The translations under genes were made by a program, and so were the position numbers. Positions 48,331 to 59,781 of a stretch of DNA of 64,000 nucleotides are shown here, piece after piece. Each line of letters starts with the position of its first letter. The stretch's first letter is position 1. The notes below the pieces were generated by a model. The model saw only the letters and a list, made by a program, of their open reading frames with translations, had not been told where the DNA came from and did no database searches. The stretch comes from Magicicada septendecula. Lineage: Eukaryota; Arthropoda; Insecta; Hemiptera; Cicadidae. Where the stretch lies: positions 319,783,662 through 319,847,661 of the forward strand of contig CM068367.1 of assembly GCA_034769895.1 (NCBI GenBank), given 5' to 3'.

Positions 48331-48835
48331 ACCTACTAAGCTTGTATAGTAGGAAGCCAATTTTAATTTGTTTGATTAATTAATTCAAACCAATATTTAA
48401 ATAATTTTAAATATGAGGAAAACATTTAAATAAATTTAATAAATATTTAATGAATAAATTTTTTTTTTGAATTTTAAAATTTTTGAAAATTTTAAATTTT
48501 TTTTGAAAAAAAAAAACTTGATTTTTCGCCTGCCAGCGAATGACTATTTTAGATAATGATATTTTTTTGTGTGCATTAACCATGTGTCTTTTATTGTATT
48601 GCATTGTATTGGTAGACTATAAGTGGTTCTCATGTTAGAGTAAGGATGTGTTTATATTATTAGAAATGTCTAGGTTAAGTCATTTGAAACAAAAATTAGA
48701 AAAAAGAGGACAAGAATTTTTTGATAAAATATTTTTTTTTGAATTTTGAATTTTTTGTTAAATTTTTAATAAATCTTAAAAGCAATTTTTTACTTTTAAT
48801 GTGTTATGGTAACATTAATGTTAGTGTGTGTGAGC

Positions 48836-49189
48836 CCAGTATCTGCTAAAGGCAGCCCAGCTTGCAAAAAGGGGAAACATATCGGCGGAGGAGCTGGGAT
48901 AATTTTAGCCAGGGATTGAGGATTTTTGGGGGTAGCATGTTAGAAGGCGAGGCGCGCTGTGGTGCGAGTCTGTTCGATTTCTCGGTGTTGGGATCTCTTA
49001 CGGAGAAGTCCAGTGATCTCGTTCAGATGAGTCCATAGGCGTCGTTCATAGTCGCTGAGCCAGGGTGGTCGTGTACCCATGAGATTAAGAACCAGGGGGT
49101 TGTTGGCACCAGTTCCTCACCGGTCCTCTTCGGGGTTATCGATGAGATTTCTTCTGTTATGAACAGCAGAATTCTCATCGAGGGGGTAT
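48836..49189 (+). other. Conserved 3' noncoding block of element D with terminal hairpin
   Basis: Paired CCAGTAT/CCCAGCTTGC motifs, AAAGGGGAAACATATCGG, GTTGGGATCTCTTACGGAGA and GGTTGTTGGCACCAG come first. The terminal stem is CGATGAGA (49140-49147) with TCTCATCG (49173-49180), plus an inner TTCTGTT/AACAGCAGAA stem. It runs into GAGGGGG and the LTR. Relative to element B, one stem pair has changed from A-T to G-C on both sides. Confidence 0.78.
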
Positions 49190-50376
49190 TGTAGCGGGTC
49201 AATTTTGGGTCCTTTTATTTATTACTGGTAATGGGTCTGAAAGGAGAGGGTTTTATTTTATAAAGAAAAAAAAAAGAAGAATGAATTTTGTTTGGACATC
49301 CTTTACGGTCACTCAAACATGCTTGTTGGACACCCTGTATTAAGATCCGTGCCAGTCCGAGTAAGGCACAAAGCGATAACGATGGAATGTGACTGTAAAT
49401 GTGCGCCCGTGCGCCGTTGGCGATAATCTCGATACCAAACTCAACAACCGAACGGAACAACACGTGACTAATTAGACTGGCCACGTGAGTGCCGCAGCCA
49501 ATCACAACTCGAGCTGACGGAAGTAGGCAACAAGTACCTGTTACGTTCTCGGTGACGGTCGACATTAGTCAGAGACGCTAAGCGGTTTACGAGAAGCAGC
49601 GTACCGCTACAGACACCTACAGTTTCGTTTAGGGCCCGGTTGGTCGAGTTTTCCTAAATGTAATTAATTCATCAGGACCGACCAGGACCCAAGAGATTAA
49701 TCAAACCATCACAGCGAAAATTTTATTACCTAGGAGACTGAAAACATTTCAAGACGAACATTTTCGGAAACTTGGAACAATAACCACGTGCGTGGCCGGT
49801 AACGCGATAGTGCGGTTCCCGAGTTAAACTGACTTTTCTAAGGTGTTGAGGGGTTTATAAAAAATTAGGTATAAATGTGTGAGTGAATTGCAGGCTGGGC
49901 AGTCTAGTCGTAAGTAGTAATCATTAAGTTACATAAGTTATAATTACGTTTTTAAACAGACAAAACATAAGGAAAGAATGTATTAAAGTTTCAAGCAATA
50001 TACAAAAAAGTTTTATCTGTACACATGGTTGTTGAATAATCACTCATTAAAAATAACGGTTACACCAGATAAAATGTGTTAGACTAAGTTATTTCGTCAT
50101 TACCACTGTCTTATTTCTGTGTTGAAAAAATTCGTCTAAACGTTCCGGAATCTTCTGAATTATTAATTGGGTGGGGTCAGATCGCAAAATTGTCCGTTTT
50201 ATTTAAGGTGGAGTGCAAAGGTTTTCGATATTTTATCCTATATAAAAAATAATCGTGGCGACCTTGGTCTTCTGGTAAAATTCGAATAACAGGTAAGTGG
50301 ATAGGATTGCGTACAGGTAAGTTCTGGCAGTGGTTTTATTTATTATATATATTTCGGCCTCTTTTTTATTGTTACA
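49190..50376 (+). repeat. 3' LTR of element D
   Basis: 1187 bp, near-identical to the 5' LTR; it is followed by ATAC, the right target duplication. Confidence 0.92.
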
Positions 50377-50380
50377 ATAC

Positions 50381-51232
50381 AAATAACAAAATGCGTATTT
50401 ATCAAGTAAAATATAACATTATTGTATTCTTTTGACAACATGAAACATGTTATGAAAACATTTATTCCACCTTGAGGCGTACAACAAATCACAAGCAACT
50501 ATTACATCAAAAATAGATTACGTATATTTCGCAAACCCAGCACTTCGTATTATATATATTCTTCACTCACCCAATCATACACACTTTCATACTTTTATAC
50601 TTTGTTGAGCTCAATGTATAAAATTTTGTAAAATGCCAGAATTTAATTATTATTGTCATTTACTTTCCTTTCATGATGCGTAGAAGTTCGCCATAGGACG
50701 TCTCCTTGTGCACGCACTGTTTTTGATGTTTCCTCGTTCTCACTTTTTACATTTTTGGCCGAAACTGTCACTTCAATTTTTATTAGTCACTGCATATTTA
50801 CATTATTGATATGTTAGTCATAATGATTTCGTTTAAAATTTCACATTTTGTGGTTTGCGGGCGCCCGCGATTTCGTTACATAACTTTTGCTACTGCACAG
50901 CACAAAAGATGATGGTCGACTGACTTTCAGCGTTAAAATTTCCGTTTGGTGACGTCTTTAAAACCAGTTCATTCCGTTCCCCGCCATACGTCTCGCCCTT
51001 GGTATTGTAAAGTTCTGCTGAGCTTAGTATCACCTTTTCAACTTGCTACAAACAGATTTCCATCAACAAAATTCTTTCGGTGTTAGTCACTGGCTACAAA
51101 TAAACTTTAGATTTGCTTCATAACCATATATGGTCATGAAACTCTCACTGGCTATCGCCTCAACTTATGTGGGCCTCATCTTCCCATGTTAATTTATTTA
51201 TAAAATTATTATGTAAATTTAGCCCCGTTACA
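50381..51232. repeat. Possible old solo LTR related to element C
   Basis: Words such as TCACATTTTGTGGTTTGCGG and GCGCCCGCGA resemble TCACATTTTGTTTGAGTTGCGG and GCGCGACGA in the element C LTR, in AT-rich surroundings and similar order. The stretch ends CCCCGTTACA like that LTR. The left boundary is not clear. Weak, by-eye similarity only. Confidence 0.3.
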
Positions 51233-51713
51233 ACCTTGATTTCTGAACATTACCTTATACTCATTCACATAGACCTACAAAGATCGACAAGATTCGCCTA
51301 TGTATTCACAACCACACTCACATGGGATATAATAAATAATATTATTTGTATTGAACACAGGTTCCAAAGGTTTTGTAACAGTTAATAATTTTACTAATAT
51401 ATGGTGGGAGTGAAAAGCAGTATCCAACCAAAACTTGGTGGCTGTCTTCTTAATTTTTTCAGACACATCTCTTACGTAAGGAATGACTAACTATACTGCC
51501 TCTCATCTCTGCCCTTGTTTATTAGAGATCCTTATTATACTGTATAATAATCGTGAAAGTCATTAAAAATATTATTAATTTCCACGTCTAAATTGGTTTC
51601 AGTGAAACAAAAGGTAAACCCTCAGCAGAATGGATTACTGCCCTCTTTACGTGTTCAGAGTGGTTGGACAGCCTATGAATATACTGTCCCGTGTGAGTTG
51701 GTTTCCTGAATAC

Positions 51714-54008
51714 TAGGGTGGGTCGAAAAAAATAATTATTATTTTTTTTTTAAACGCTATAGTGCTTAAAAGTGTCCTGTGGTATGTAGAAATAAAATGA
51801 CATAAAGAAAAAAAATATCGGTTGATATCTTCCGTTCGCGCATCACCGCTAAAGTTTGTAAAAATTGACAAAATCAGATATTTTCGAAATTTTTTTTTAC
51901 AAATTACCATAATTATTTTAAAAATGCTATAGCGCATTTTGTTTAGTTGAGGGTCCCAATAGCATATTTCAGCAAAGAAATAGTTGATATTTTAGTATTA
52001 ACCGTTCGCGCAATCTATTGAAAAATGGACAAAATATCGGTTTTTTCAACTTTTGATGTGCAGCTCTTCGGCCGTTTTGTAGTGACAAAATGACCCAGAA
52101 CTAACCACGAGGAGGTTGCTGCACGTTTAGTTCCACCCACACCCTACCCAACCAACCAACCAACCAATAAGGGTGTGTTATTTACATATGTACATATTTA
52201 CAGTAGTATATTTACAAATACCTTGAATTGCGCTTTGCTGGAAAATTCAGGCATATTTTGCCTCGACACCAGTATAGAGCGGATAAATCCGTCTCTAGCA
52301 CTGTGCCCGCAAACTTTACTAGAAGCTTCAGTAAAGTTTTATGCATCTCTCAACTGCTTGGGTGTGGCAGGGAAACTTTTTGAAGTCCATGATTGGTTTG
52401 AAATCTTGATTTACAAATAATTTGATCTCCTCATCAGTTACATTTTGCAATAACGGTGGAGGCGTCAGCTTACAAGATTGCCAGTCAATAATTTCTGTGT
52501 AGTCTCTTGTTTCAAAGTTTATCTTAGGTGGCACAAAGACTCGAATTTTCTTTTTTTTAGCAGATTGCCTTCCTTTCAAAATTCTTCGGTAACCAAGTTC
52601 ACGAATGTGGTATCTTTCATCTAGGATCATAGTTAGCAGTAAGTTTTCAAGATGGGCAAAGTACGCATTCCGGTGTATTACAAGGTTTATGACTTTAATT
52701 AAATCTTCTGGTAAATATCTTGTTGTTTGAATAGCCTTGACTCTTCCATGTTTAAGGTGACTTCCTGTTGTTCATTTGACGCTGAGGACTCGATTTGTGG
52801 AATATATCGCATTTTTCGCTTTAGTTTTTCCTTATTTCTTTGAGTTTCCTTTAGGTCCAGTGGGCCAATTTTCCCTAATCCATATTTCCTTTGCATAAAC
52901 ATAAATCGTAACTCTATTACAGGAATTTTCTTTTCTTTTTCAGAAATACAGTCAATTGATAATGGACATTTACATGCGTCTGGAGTTTTTTTGCATGTAC
53001 ATTCTATATTGATAATACATTTACATGCGGCAATGTCAAACAGGGAGGATGCGTTTATCTTAAACTGCACAATTTTTTCTTTGTATGTTGTTTTATCTTT
53101 GTCACGGCAGTATGACTTTCTGAGCTTATAATATGAATCATGGTAAGCATTAATAAGCTGAACTACTCTGTACTCAGTCACAGTTGGGATGGATGATTTG
53201 TCATACAAACACTTAACTTTATTTGCTACTATAGTGGCAACTTTTGAGAAACTTACCCTCTTAGTTTCACATGATAAGTTAAATCTCTCTTGAAAGCAGC
53301 AGCGGAGAACATCTTCATGCATTGGTAGCCTATTTCCTAATAAATCTCTTGGATTACCAAATATAGGACATTCAAAATCTTTTCTAGTTATTATGCTAAC
53401 TTTTGAAGTATTCATTATATTAGCAATCACTCATCATCATCACAAAACCACGAAAACACAATTGGACTTAAGTTCGAAAATACACCACAGTACGATAACG
53501 TCACTAAAACAACGCTCTAATGCCAGTGGCAGATTGAACTCAGGGGCACAAAACACACACACAGGTTGTAACAAGTAATATTCAGTCAAAAGAGGTACAG
53601 GAGTGGGGCGCGGCCAAGATCACTGGCCGGCGCGGCCAAGATCACTGTCCGGCGCGGCGGCCGGACGTGAACTGTGGCGAGCGGTAAAATAGCCTCAACT
53701 AGGCGATACTGCGCGAACGGTTAATACTAAAATATCAACTATTTCTTTGCTGAAATATACTATTGGGACCCTCAACTAAACAAAAAGCGCTATAGCATTT
53801 TAAAAATAATTATGGTAATTTGTAAAAAAAATTTTTTGAAAAATATCTGATTTTGTCAATTTTTACAAACTTTAGCGGTGATGCGCGAACGGAAGATATC
53901 AACTTATGTTTTTTTTCTTTATGTTATTTTCTTTCTACATACCACAGGACACTTTTAAGCACTATAGCATTTGAAAAAAAAATAATTATTTTTTTTCGAC
54001 CCACCCTA
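51714..54008 (-). mobile_element. TIR DNA transposon with long inverted repeats and 8-bp target duplication
   Basis: Ends TAGGGTGGGTCG and CGACCCACCCTA are flanked by CTGAATAC on both sides (51706-51713, 54009-54016). The inverted repeats extend about 300 bases inward, including TTTGTAAAAATTGACAAAAT, CTATAGCGC and GGGTCCCAATAG words and a repeated CGTTCGCGC/GCGCGAACG motif. The 8-bp target and TAGGG end fit the hAT superfamily, but the encoded protein is not a recognisable hAT transposase. A (CCAA)n run is at 52151-52166. Length 2295 bp. Confidence 0.85.
52195..53430 (-). pseudogene. Unassigned transposon protein inside the 51714-54008 element
   Basis: The minus-strand frame 53430-52699 gives 243 residues. 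It contains FGNPRDLLGNRLPMHEDVLR, a Cys-rich stretch (CKCIINIECTCKKTPDACKC), then MFMQRKYGLGKIGPLDL. A second frame (52630-52328) has HIRELGYRRILKGRQ, IDWQSCKLTPPPLLQ and FKKFPCHTQAVERCIK. After another shift, TEASSKVCGHSARDGFIRS and ASRQNMPEF follow. I recall similar uncharacterised proteins in many invertebrate genomes but cannot name a family. There are about two frameshifts, so it is inactive. The Cys clusters suggest metal binding. Confidence 0.6.
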
Positions 54009-54262
54009 CTGAATACTGATGTATTTACATGTCCGTCCTCATGACTAACCAGTTACATCAAGGAATAAAATTATTTTTATTTTTTTCTATTTCCACTGTG
54101 AATTCTTTAATATTTAGCTGCTGCAAAAACACATCCAAAAGTTCCTTACCATGTAGTCAAACAAGAAAAGTATCACAGTATACCTCAGCCATAACTTAAA
54201 TTTGTTAATATATTTATTAAATGTTCTGTTTTCAAACCATTTCATCTATATATTAACCAATA

Positions 54263-56828
54263 CAGGGACCATGTGACCTAGGTGAAAAAAGGACAACCTG
54301 AAAATTTAACAGCATGATCATTACTTTACGGATCAAAAAAGAAATTTGACAGTAAAAACATTATACATTATGGATAAGAAGGTATTGATGATTAAGTTAA
54401 GCATTTTTCAGAGTTTATACAAGTACAATTTAATTTTTGTGATATACAAGAAAATGTTTACAAACAAAACTTAAAACTATTAGTTAGAAGCAGAACTTAC
54501 AAAGGAAAAGAATATTTGCTACAGTTATTTTTAATCATAGCAATAATTAATTTAATACTAATCAGTCTGAATTTGATTCACAGTCTAAATGTTCAATTGT
54601 GTTTTTGTGTGCCATTGGTATTTATCAGATGAACCAATTCCCATCAAAAGCTTTTTTGATTTTCTAATAAATAATCATAGAACTGAACACATGAAAGACT
54701 TTTAAAGTTGTACTGTACACAAATTACACCTTTAACATTTTCTACCATTAACCTATTTCTCTCTTTGGGCCACTGTGAACTGATCAAAGAAAATACCCAT
54801 TCTGTAATAGAGTTGTTACTCAGAATGGAATAAAAATACTCAACAATTTTCAAAAGTTCTGAATAACAAGATGAAGTTGGGCTTTCCTTAAAATATTTAC
54901 ACATAACTGACTGGAAAGGTGGTTATCATACAAATCAGGGTAATTCTTTAAAAACTTCTGAAAACTGCAGAATTGATCAAACATTTGTTATTATCAACGT
55001 AGATGTGTGTTCTGGTTCCCTGTTTCCTGTACATCATCCCAAAAGGTGGTTTTGAAAGACTCATCCATTTGAAAGGCTGAAACTGCTCGTATTGTGCCAA
55101 CTACTTTTCCAAATAACCAATCATAAGAGAATAAACAGTAGTTGCTTCCTCTTCAAACTTTGTACACATTTCAGAGAACCCTTCTTCCCCTTTTTTTACG
55201 CAAAATTTCTTTTATTTTCAGTGGTATAAACATTTGTTCATGTCTCTTTTTAAGTTTTTCCAGTGTACATTCCAGAATACTCAAAGTTTCAGCAACAGAG
55301 TTGTCTTCTCTTTCCATATCTAGAATGTTATGAAAAACAGACATGAGTGAGTGAACAACCACTCATGAATCTTGCCTCACTCAATTCATCCTCAAAACAT
55401 TTTCTAATCATGACAGGTATTGATTCCTGAGCAAAAAAGTATGCCTTTAAGGCAGGAAACCATCTAGTTTCATATATGAAACCTCGGTTAACAACCACGG
55501 TTGTTTATATGAAACCTCAACAAATTCACAGAATTCTTTAAGTTCTTCTGTACTAACAGTATGTATAGAAAAGTAACTGAAGATTTTAAAGACAATGAAA
55601 TCTATATCAAAATCTATCCCTGTGTCAAAACCATGGTGTGCAGTATTGTGGAGGACATGTGCTGGACAACCAATCCCCACTAACTTGGAGTTTAAATTCT
55701 TTTTTATGTGACAGAAAACATTGTTCTCATCAGCCCGACCACCAATACCAATACCTTCAAAATTTATGTTGGTATTGTCTCCCGAAAAAGCAACACATTT
55801 TTATCGATACCAAGTTTTTTTAGAGTATTGTGGACATATGAAGCAGTTGTCTCAGACTTTTCATTTGGAAGAGACTTAAGTTCAACTACTTTAGTTTTGA
55901 TTCCTCCTGACGTTAAATCAAAGTACTGCAAAAGAACTGGAAACAACTTGAGAGACCTGTGGTTACTTCCATCAGTAGCAACACCAAAGCATGAAATACC
56001 ACTTAAATCTTTAACTGTGTTGCATCAAAAGAATGAGGAGACAAAACTGAAGTAAATGTGGGCTCAGTTTTAGTACGAGCACATGAAACTTGTTTTGCTA
56101 TGACCAAGTCTTCTTTGTACAAGACCTCCTGCAACTTACTAGTCCAATCCATACATTTGAAACTATGATGATGCCTAACGGCATGGAAGGCTAGAGTTCC
56201 TTCAGCTGCATACATCTGCTCATTAACTTTACTTCCCTTTGGAACAAAGAAAGAATTAATCTTTGAGGAACTGCTGCTCCATTGTAAATATTTTTTATGT
56301 TTGTCACTTTGCTCATGGGCATCTAGATCTAAAGCACCTATTAAAAAAAAAAGAAATAAACCGAATTACTCTTTGTTGCAGTACCATTGTAGTTAATTTG
56401 AGGTTATACTAGGGATGTAAATTAGCAAGTATGAAATCGTCATTTTCATGCGAATTTATTTAGAATTATAATACTAAAATTAACATTATGATTATGAATT
56501 ACAGAAATTTGTCTTACCTACAACTTATAACTACCACTAACTATACTCAGAATGTCCACGAAAAAAAGCAACTCAATTCAGAACTGTCAGTAACCTTAAA
56601 AACTCATGAATGTAGACGCCTATTAGAACTGCAGAATACACAGGAAAGAACTGTAGGCAAGCAGCATATGACGCCAATGGTACATTTCTGAGTGGCGCCG
56701 TTGGGAGCGCTGTTGTGCTTGACTACGTTTTTCAGTTTTATGAAAAAAGAGGACATTTCCCTGTTTAAAAAAAAAATCCTCCCGGACAGGTTTTTAACAC
56801 TAAAAAAGAGGACGTATGGTAACCCTAG
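54263..56828 (-). mobile_element. Decayed hAT transposon
   Basis: Imperfect inverted ends are CAGGGACCATGTGACC at 54263 and the complement of CTAGGGTTACCATACGTCC at 56828; no convincing 8-bp duplication was found. Minus-strand frames, in order: a BED-like finger tail (AHEQSDKHKKYLQW, about 56310), FVPKGSKVNEQMYAAEGTLAFH, GIGCPAHVLHNTAHHG (about 55660), FCEFVEVSYK, and a C-terminal dimerisation block, SITEWVFSLISSQWPKERN (about 54780). Many stops and frameshifts make it dead. Confidence 0.8.
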
Positions 56829-57590
56829 ATTAACTCATTGGTAAACCCTCCTTGTGGGTATAGAAACAATCTTATATTTAAAGTAGACCTAACACAGTCA
56901 AAAGTTCTAAAATCCCAGTAACCGAAGGAACAGTACTACTAGATGAGATGTAATCATCTTACAATATTCGAAGTTTTATCCACCAGAACAGCTGAAAAAA
57001 GTTTAACCACGTCAAAACTCAGCATCAAATCAGAATCAATTAATTTCAGAGTGTTGGCTATTGTAACAAATTTTTTACAAAAGTTACTTAATTCCCATAT
57101 AGAGGACTCATGATAGATAACCAATATTTGGACAGATCTTTGTCGAAAGAGGTCTCCAGTTGGAAGATGTCACTATCTTTGTTGTCAATCAGCAAGTCCT
57201 CAAAAATCCTTACAATCCAGGGAAAATGAAAATATTTATGTCATATCTGTTCAGTTAAGTGTCCTGCCAATTTCACACCACAGATTTTGCTGCAGTTGTA
57301 CTTTTTTGTAGTCTTTGCTTTCCACATTATATAACAGTTCATCCTCTTTGCTACTTCAGCATGTCATATTTGGAGTCTTTGTCAACTGCAAAAATAATCA
57401 CTGCACCGGTCATGTACTGTACAAACACATTGAAGAACTGTTTATCACCACCTTAAATCTTTGTTTGAAACATTCCTTTTCTGCACTAATAATTTTTTCC
57501 TCCTATAAACTCTATGACCTTTTGTAGTGTCACCATACTCATCACTGTTATACAAACGGTGTTGCCGGTATTTTATGTGGCAGTGGCAGC
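56829..57590. other. TSC2 intron, possible unidentified protein relic
   Basis: No intact gene is seen. Minus-strand frames over 57060-57200 give pieces such as IFEDLLIDNKDSDIFQL, which look protein-derived but match no family I can name. The segment 57450-57515 repeats at 44136-44200. Confidence 0.35.
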
Positions 57591-57599
57591 CAGCACTTT

Positions 57600-58340
57600 C
57601 TAAGCAACTATGTTCCTTTGTCTCTGTGTCAGTGTTTTAGTGATTGCCATTCGCTCCCATGCGATGTGCCTGAGTTGCCTGAAATCAGATTGGCTATGTT
57701 TTCGGATAACATGGCGATGTATGCCATCGATCATCGCACTGAAACAGCTGTTATCTGGCTCCAGGAACAGCTGGACTCCTATGTTAAGTGGGAAGAGAAA
57801 TGGAGGGTTGCTATTAACGTGCCCAAGAGCGCAGTCTTCTTTAGACATAGAAAGCTCCCTGACAGACTATACATATGCTATACTCCCCTGGCTTGGTCTC
57901 CAGATGTGAAATACCTTGAGCTTCGGCTTGATCACCTGGCGGACACATTCCAAACACATAGCCTGCAAAACTGCTTTGTAGGTCCGACGCCTGCTTTGCA
58001 GCAACTTGATGACCCACTGCCTAGGGAAACTTACCATCACCATGATGGTTACCTATGCGATCCCTGTGTGCAGCTGCTTGGCTAAGACCCATAATCAAAA
58101 GTTTCAGTGTCTCTTGGACTGAGTTTTTTGCTAGGCGCGTACCTTACTTCGAACCAGACTATCCAAAAATCCTTATGTGTCTGCTCACTGAACACCACTA
58201 TACGGACACTTTCTAGAAAGTTCTACTACCACTGTGCCTGCTTCCAAGGCAATCCCCTCATAAGTACCGTCAGTCAGAACCCACCTGTGCCAAGTGAATC
58301 TTGGACCCAGCCTCAACGTACCCTCATGCTGAATTAGACA
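57600..58340 (+). mobile_element. Jockey-type LINE reverse transcriptase fragment
   Basis: The plus frame 57618-58085 reads LPEIRLAMFSDNMAMYAIDH, WLQEQLDSYVKWEEKWRVAI, NVPKSAVFF and LAWSPDVKYLELRLDH. These match the arrangement around the RT catalytic motif and thumb of Jockey-clade LINEs, where LALFADDTALY, WxxKWRIxVNxxKSxxV and VKYLGVxLD are usual. The catalytic ADD is replaced by SDN, and later stops and frame changes show decay. Both ends are truncated. 58341-58849 downstream is intron without a recognised feature. Confidence 0.75.
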
Positions 58341-58849
58341 ATGTCTTATTGAAACCCCACAACTAATAGCAGCCCACATCCACCCCTAGACTTCATGGTC
58401 CCTGCAGTGGAAACTCTGTAAGTAGCTCGGGACACAGTGCAATAAAGGCTTAGGGCTTTATCTGCACAGCCCCTTCCTGGTACTGTCATATTATGGCACT
58501 GCTACCTGAGGAAACCAAAGCTTAATTTGCTGGAGTCAGGTCAGTGATAAATGTTGCAAACATAATTGTAATGGTTTTTAATTACAAACAGAATTTTATT
58601 TTAAAAATTAAACAAAGTTTATTACTACTTATAATTCTGATTTATGCACATAAATCTAAACTTAACACTTGCACGTAAACTTAACTTAAACTTCTTCTGA
58701 AAAAAAAGTACTTAAACCATATTTTGTTCATTCATTCATTATTGTTACCATGGTTATAGAAATAGAAAATAATGTGCTGGTTGTCAAACATTTAATTTTT
58801 CTTAAGTTTGTTTATTTAATTAATAAAATTGTGTTAGCTGTTATAATCA

Positions 58850-59115
58850 CAAACAGAAATAATACTAGTGCACGCCACTGTAGAAACTTTTTTTCTGATT
58901 AGTGCTTTCAAGCTTCACAGCTCGTTATCAGATCGGAAATATACAATCTCAAGCCAAAATCATATAATATTTTGTCTAACTCTACATACGAATGTATTCT
59001 TAACAACTCTGTATGTCTAGCTTGTATATTCCCGATCTGATGATGAGCTGTGAAGCTTGAAAAGGGCTAATCAGAAAAAATGTTTCTATAGTGGTGTGCA
59101 ACAGTATTATTTCCA
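58850..59115. repeat. Fold-back MITE
   Basis: The left arm at 58855-58945 has AATAATACTAGTGCACGCCA, TTTTTCTGATTAGTGCTTTC and AAGCTTCACAGCTC. The right arm at 59018-59113 carries the reverse complement in the same order (GAGCTGTGAAGCTTG, CTAATCAGAAAAAAT, TGGTGTGCAACAGTATTATT). A central spacer is about 70 bases. One arm is also found at 35585-35690, so the sequence is dispersed. 59116-59781 downstream is AT-rich intron with nothing recognised. Confidence 0.8.
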
Positions 59116-59781
59116 TTTAAATTTGTGTAGTGACTGGAGCAACAGAACTCTGACTACAATTATAGAGGAGTGGGCTATAAGTCGCTTTACATAGTAATTA
59201 TAAGTAAATGTATTTTTGTTGAACAATTTATGGCCCGCCCTGTGTGTGTTTATAGATGATTATCAGTATAATTTTAATGTTGCTAATGTTTTACCTATGA
59301 ACGTTTTAGTGTTTATGTTTTTAGTAAATTATATGTGACACACAAACTGAGAGAATTAAGAGCTGTTGAATCAAACGTAACCTAATCTAATCTAAATCTA
59401 CTTTTTAAGTAAAGAAAATTTAATTAAAACAATAATTGTATTAACATATAATATATACATAGTTTTCTGAGACAAAGCAGTTTCCATATGAACTAGAATA
59501 AAATATACAAATTATAATTTCGTTTAATGAAGCTAAAATGTAACGCATGAAATGCATAATTTGATAAAACAAATTGTTGACTTTGTTGATTTTCTTGATT
59601 TGTATGATATAATATGTGAAAGCATTATTATTGAATGTAGTTGATGTGTTGTGTTATGTATTTTTGTGTTGGTATGGCCTTATTTGATTTCTGATTGCTA
59701 AATATGTAAATGTTTCTATAGTTACTGCTATATAATTGGCTGTAGCAAGTTTATAAATTTTGTTTTAAGCCTGATACGTAT

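Larger units (their letters stand above)
44336..50376 (+). mobile_element. LTR element D, non-autonomous, very young
   Basis: 6041 bp with perfect ATAC duplications at 44332-44335 and 50377-50380. LTRs of 1187 bp each (44336-45522, 49190-50376) differ at about 4 positions by eye. The internal region has a 427-residue coiled-coil protein gene that looks whole, a long noncoding AT-rich part, conserved middle and 3' blocks, and a G-rich polypurine tract. No protease, RT or integrase is present. It looks whole as a non-autonomous element and is the freshest of the four relatives. Confidence 0.9.
51233..54200 (-). mobile_element. Penelope-like element fragment, split by a TIR transposon
   Basis: Minus-strand pieces lie on both sides of the insert at 51714-54008. 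The right piece (54009-54200) reads DVFLQQLN and FTVEIEKN, then HVNTSVF at the junction. The left piece continues RKPTHTGQYIHRLSNHSEHV and KRAVIHSAEG, the end of a Penelope reverse transcriptase. Next comes IIYYIPCECGCEYIGES at 51300-51350, the GIY-YIG endonuclease core. Removing the insert with one target copy restores SVFRKPTH in frame. Stops elsewhere (for example after CRSL) show that the element is dead. Confidence 0.85.
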
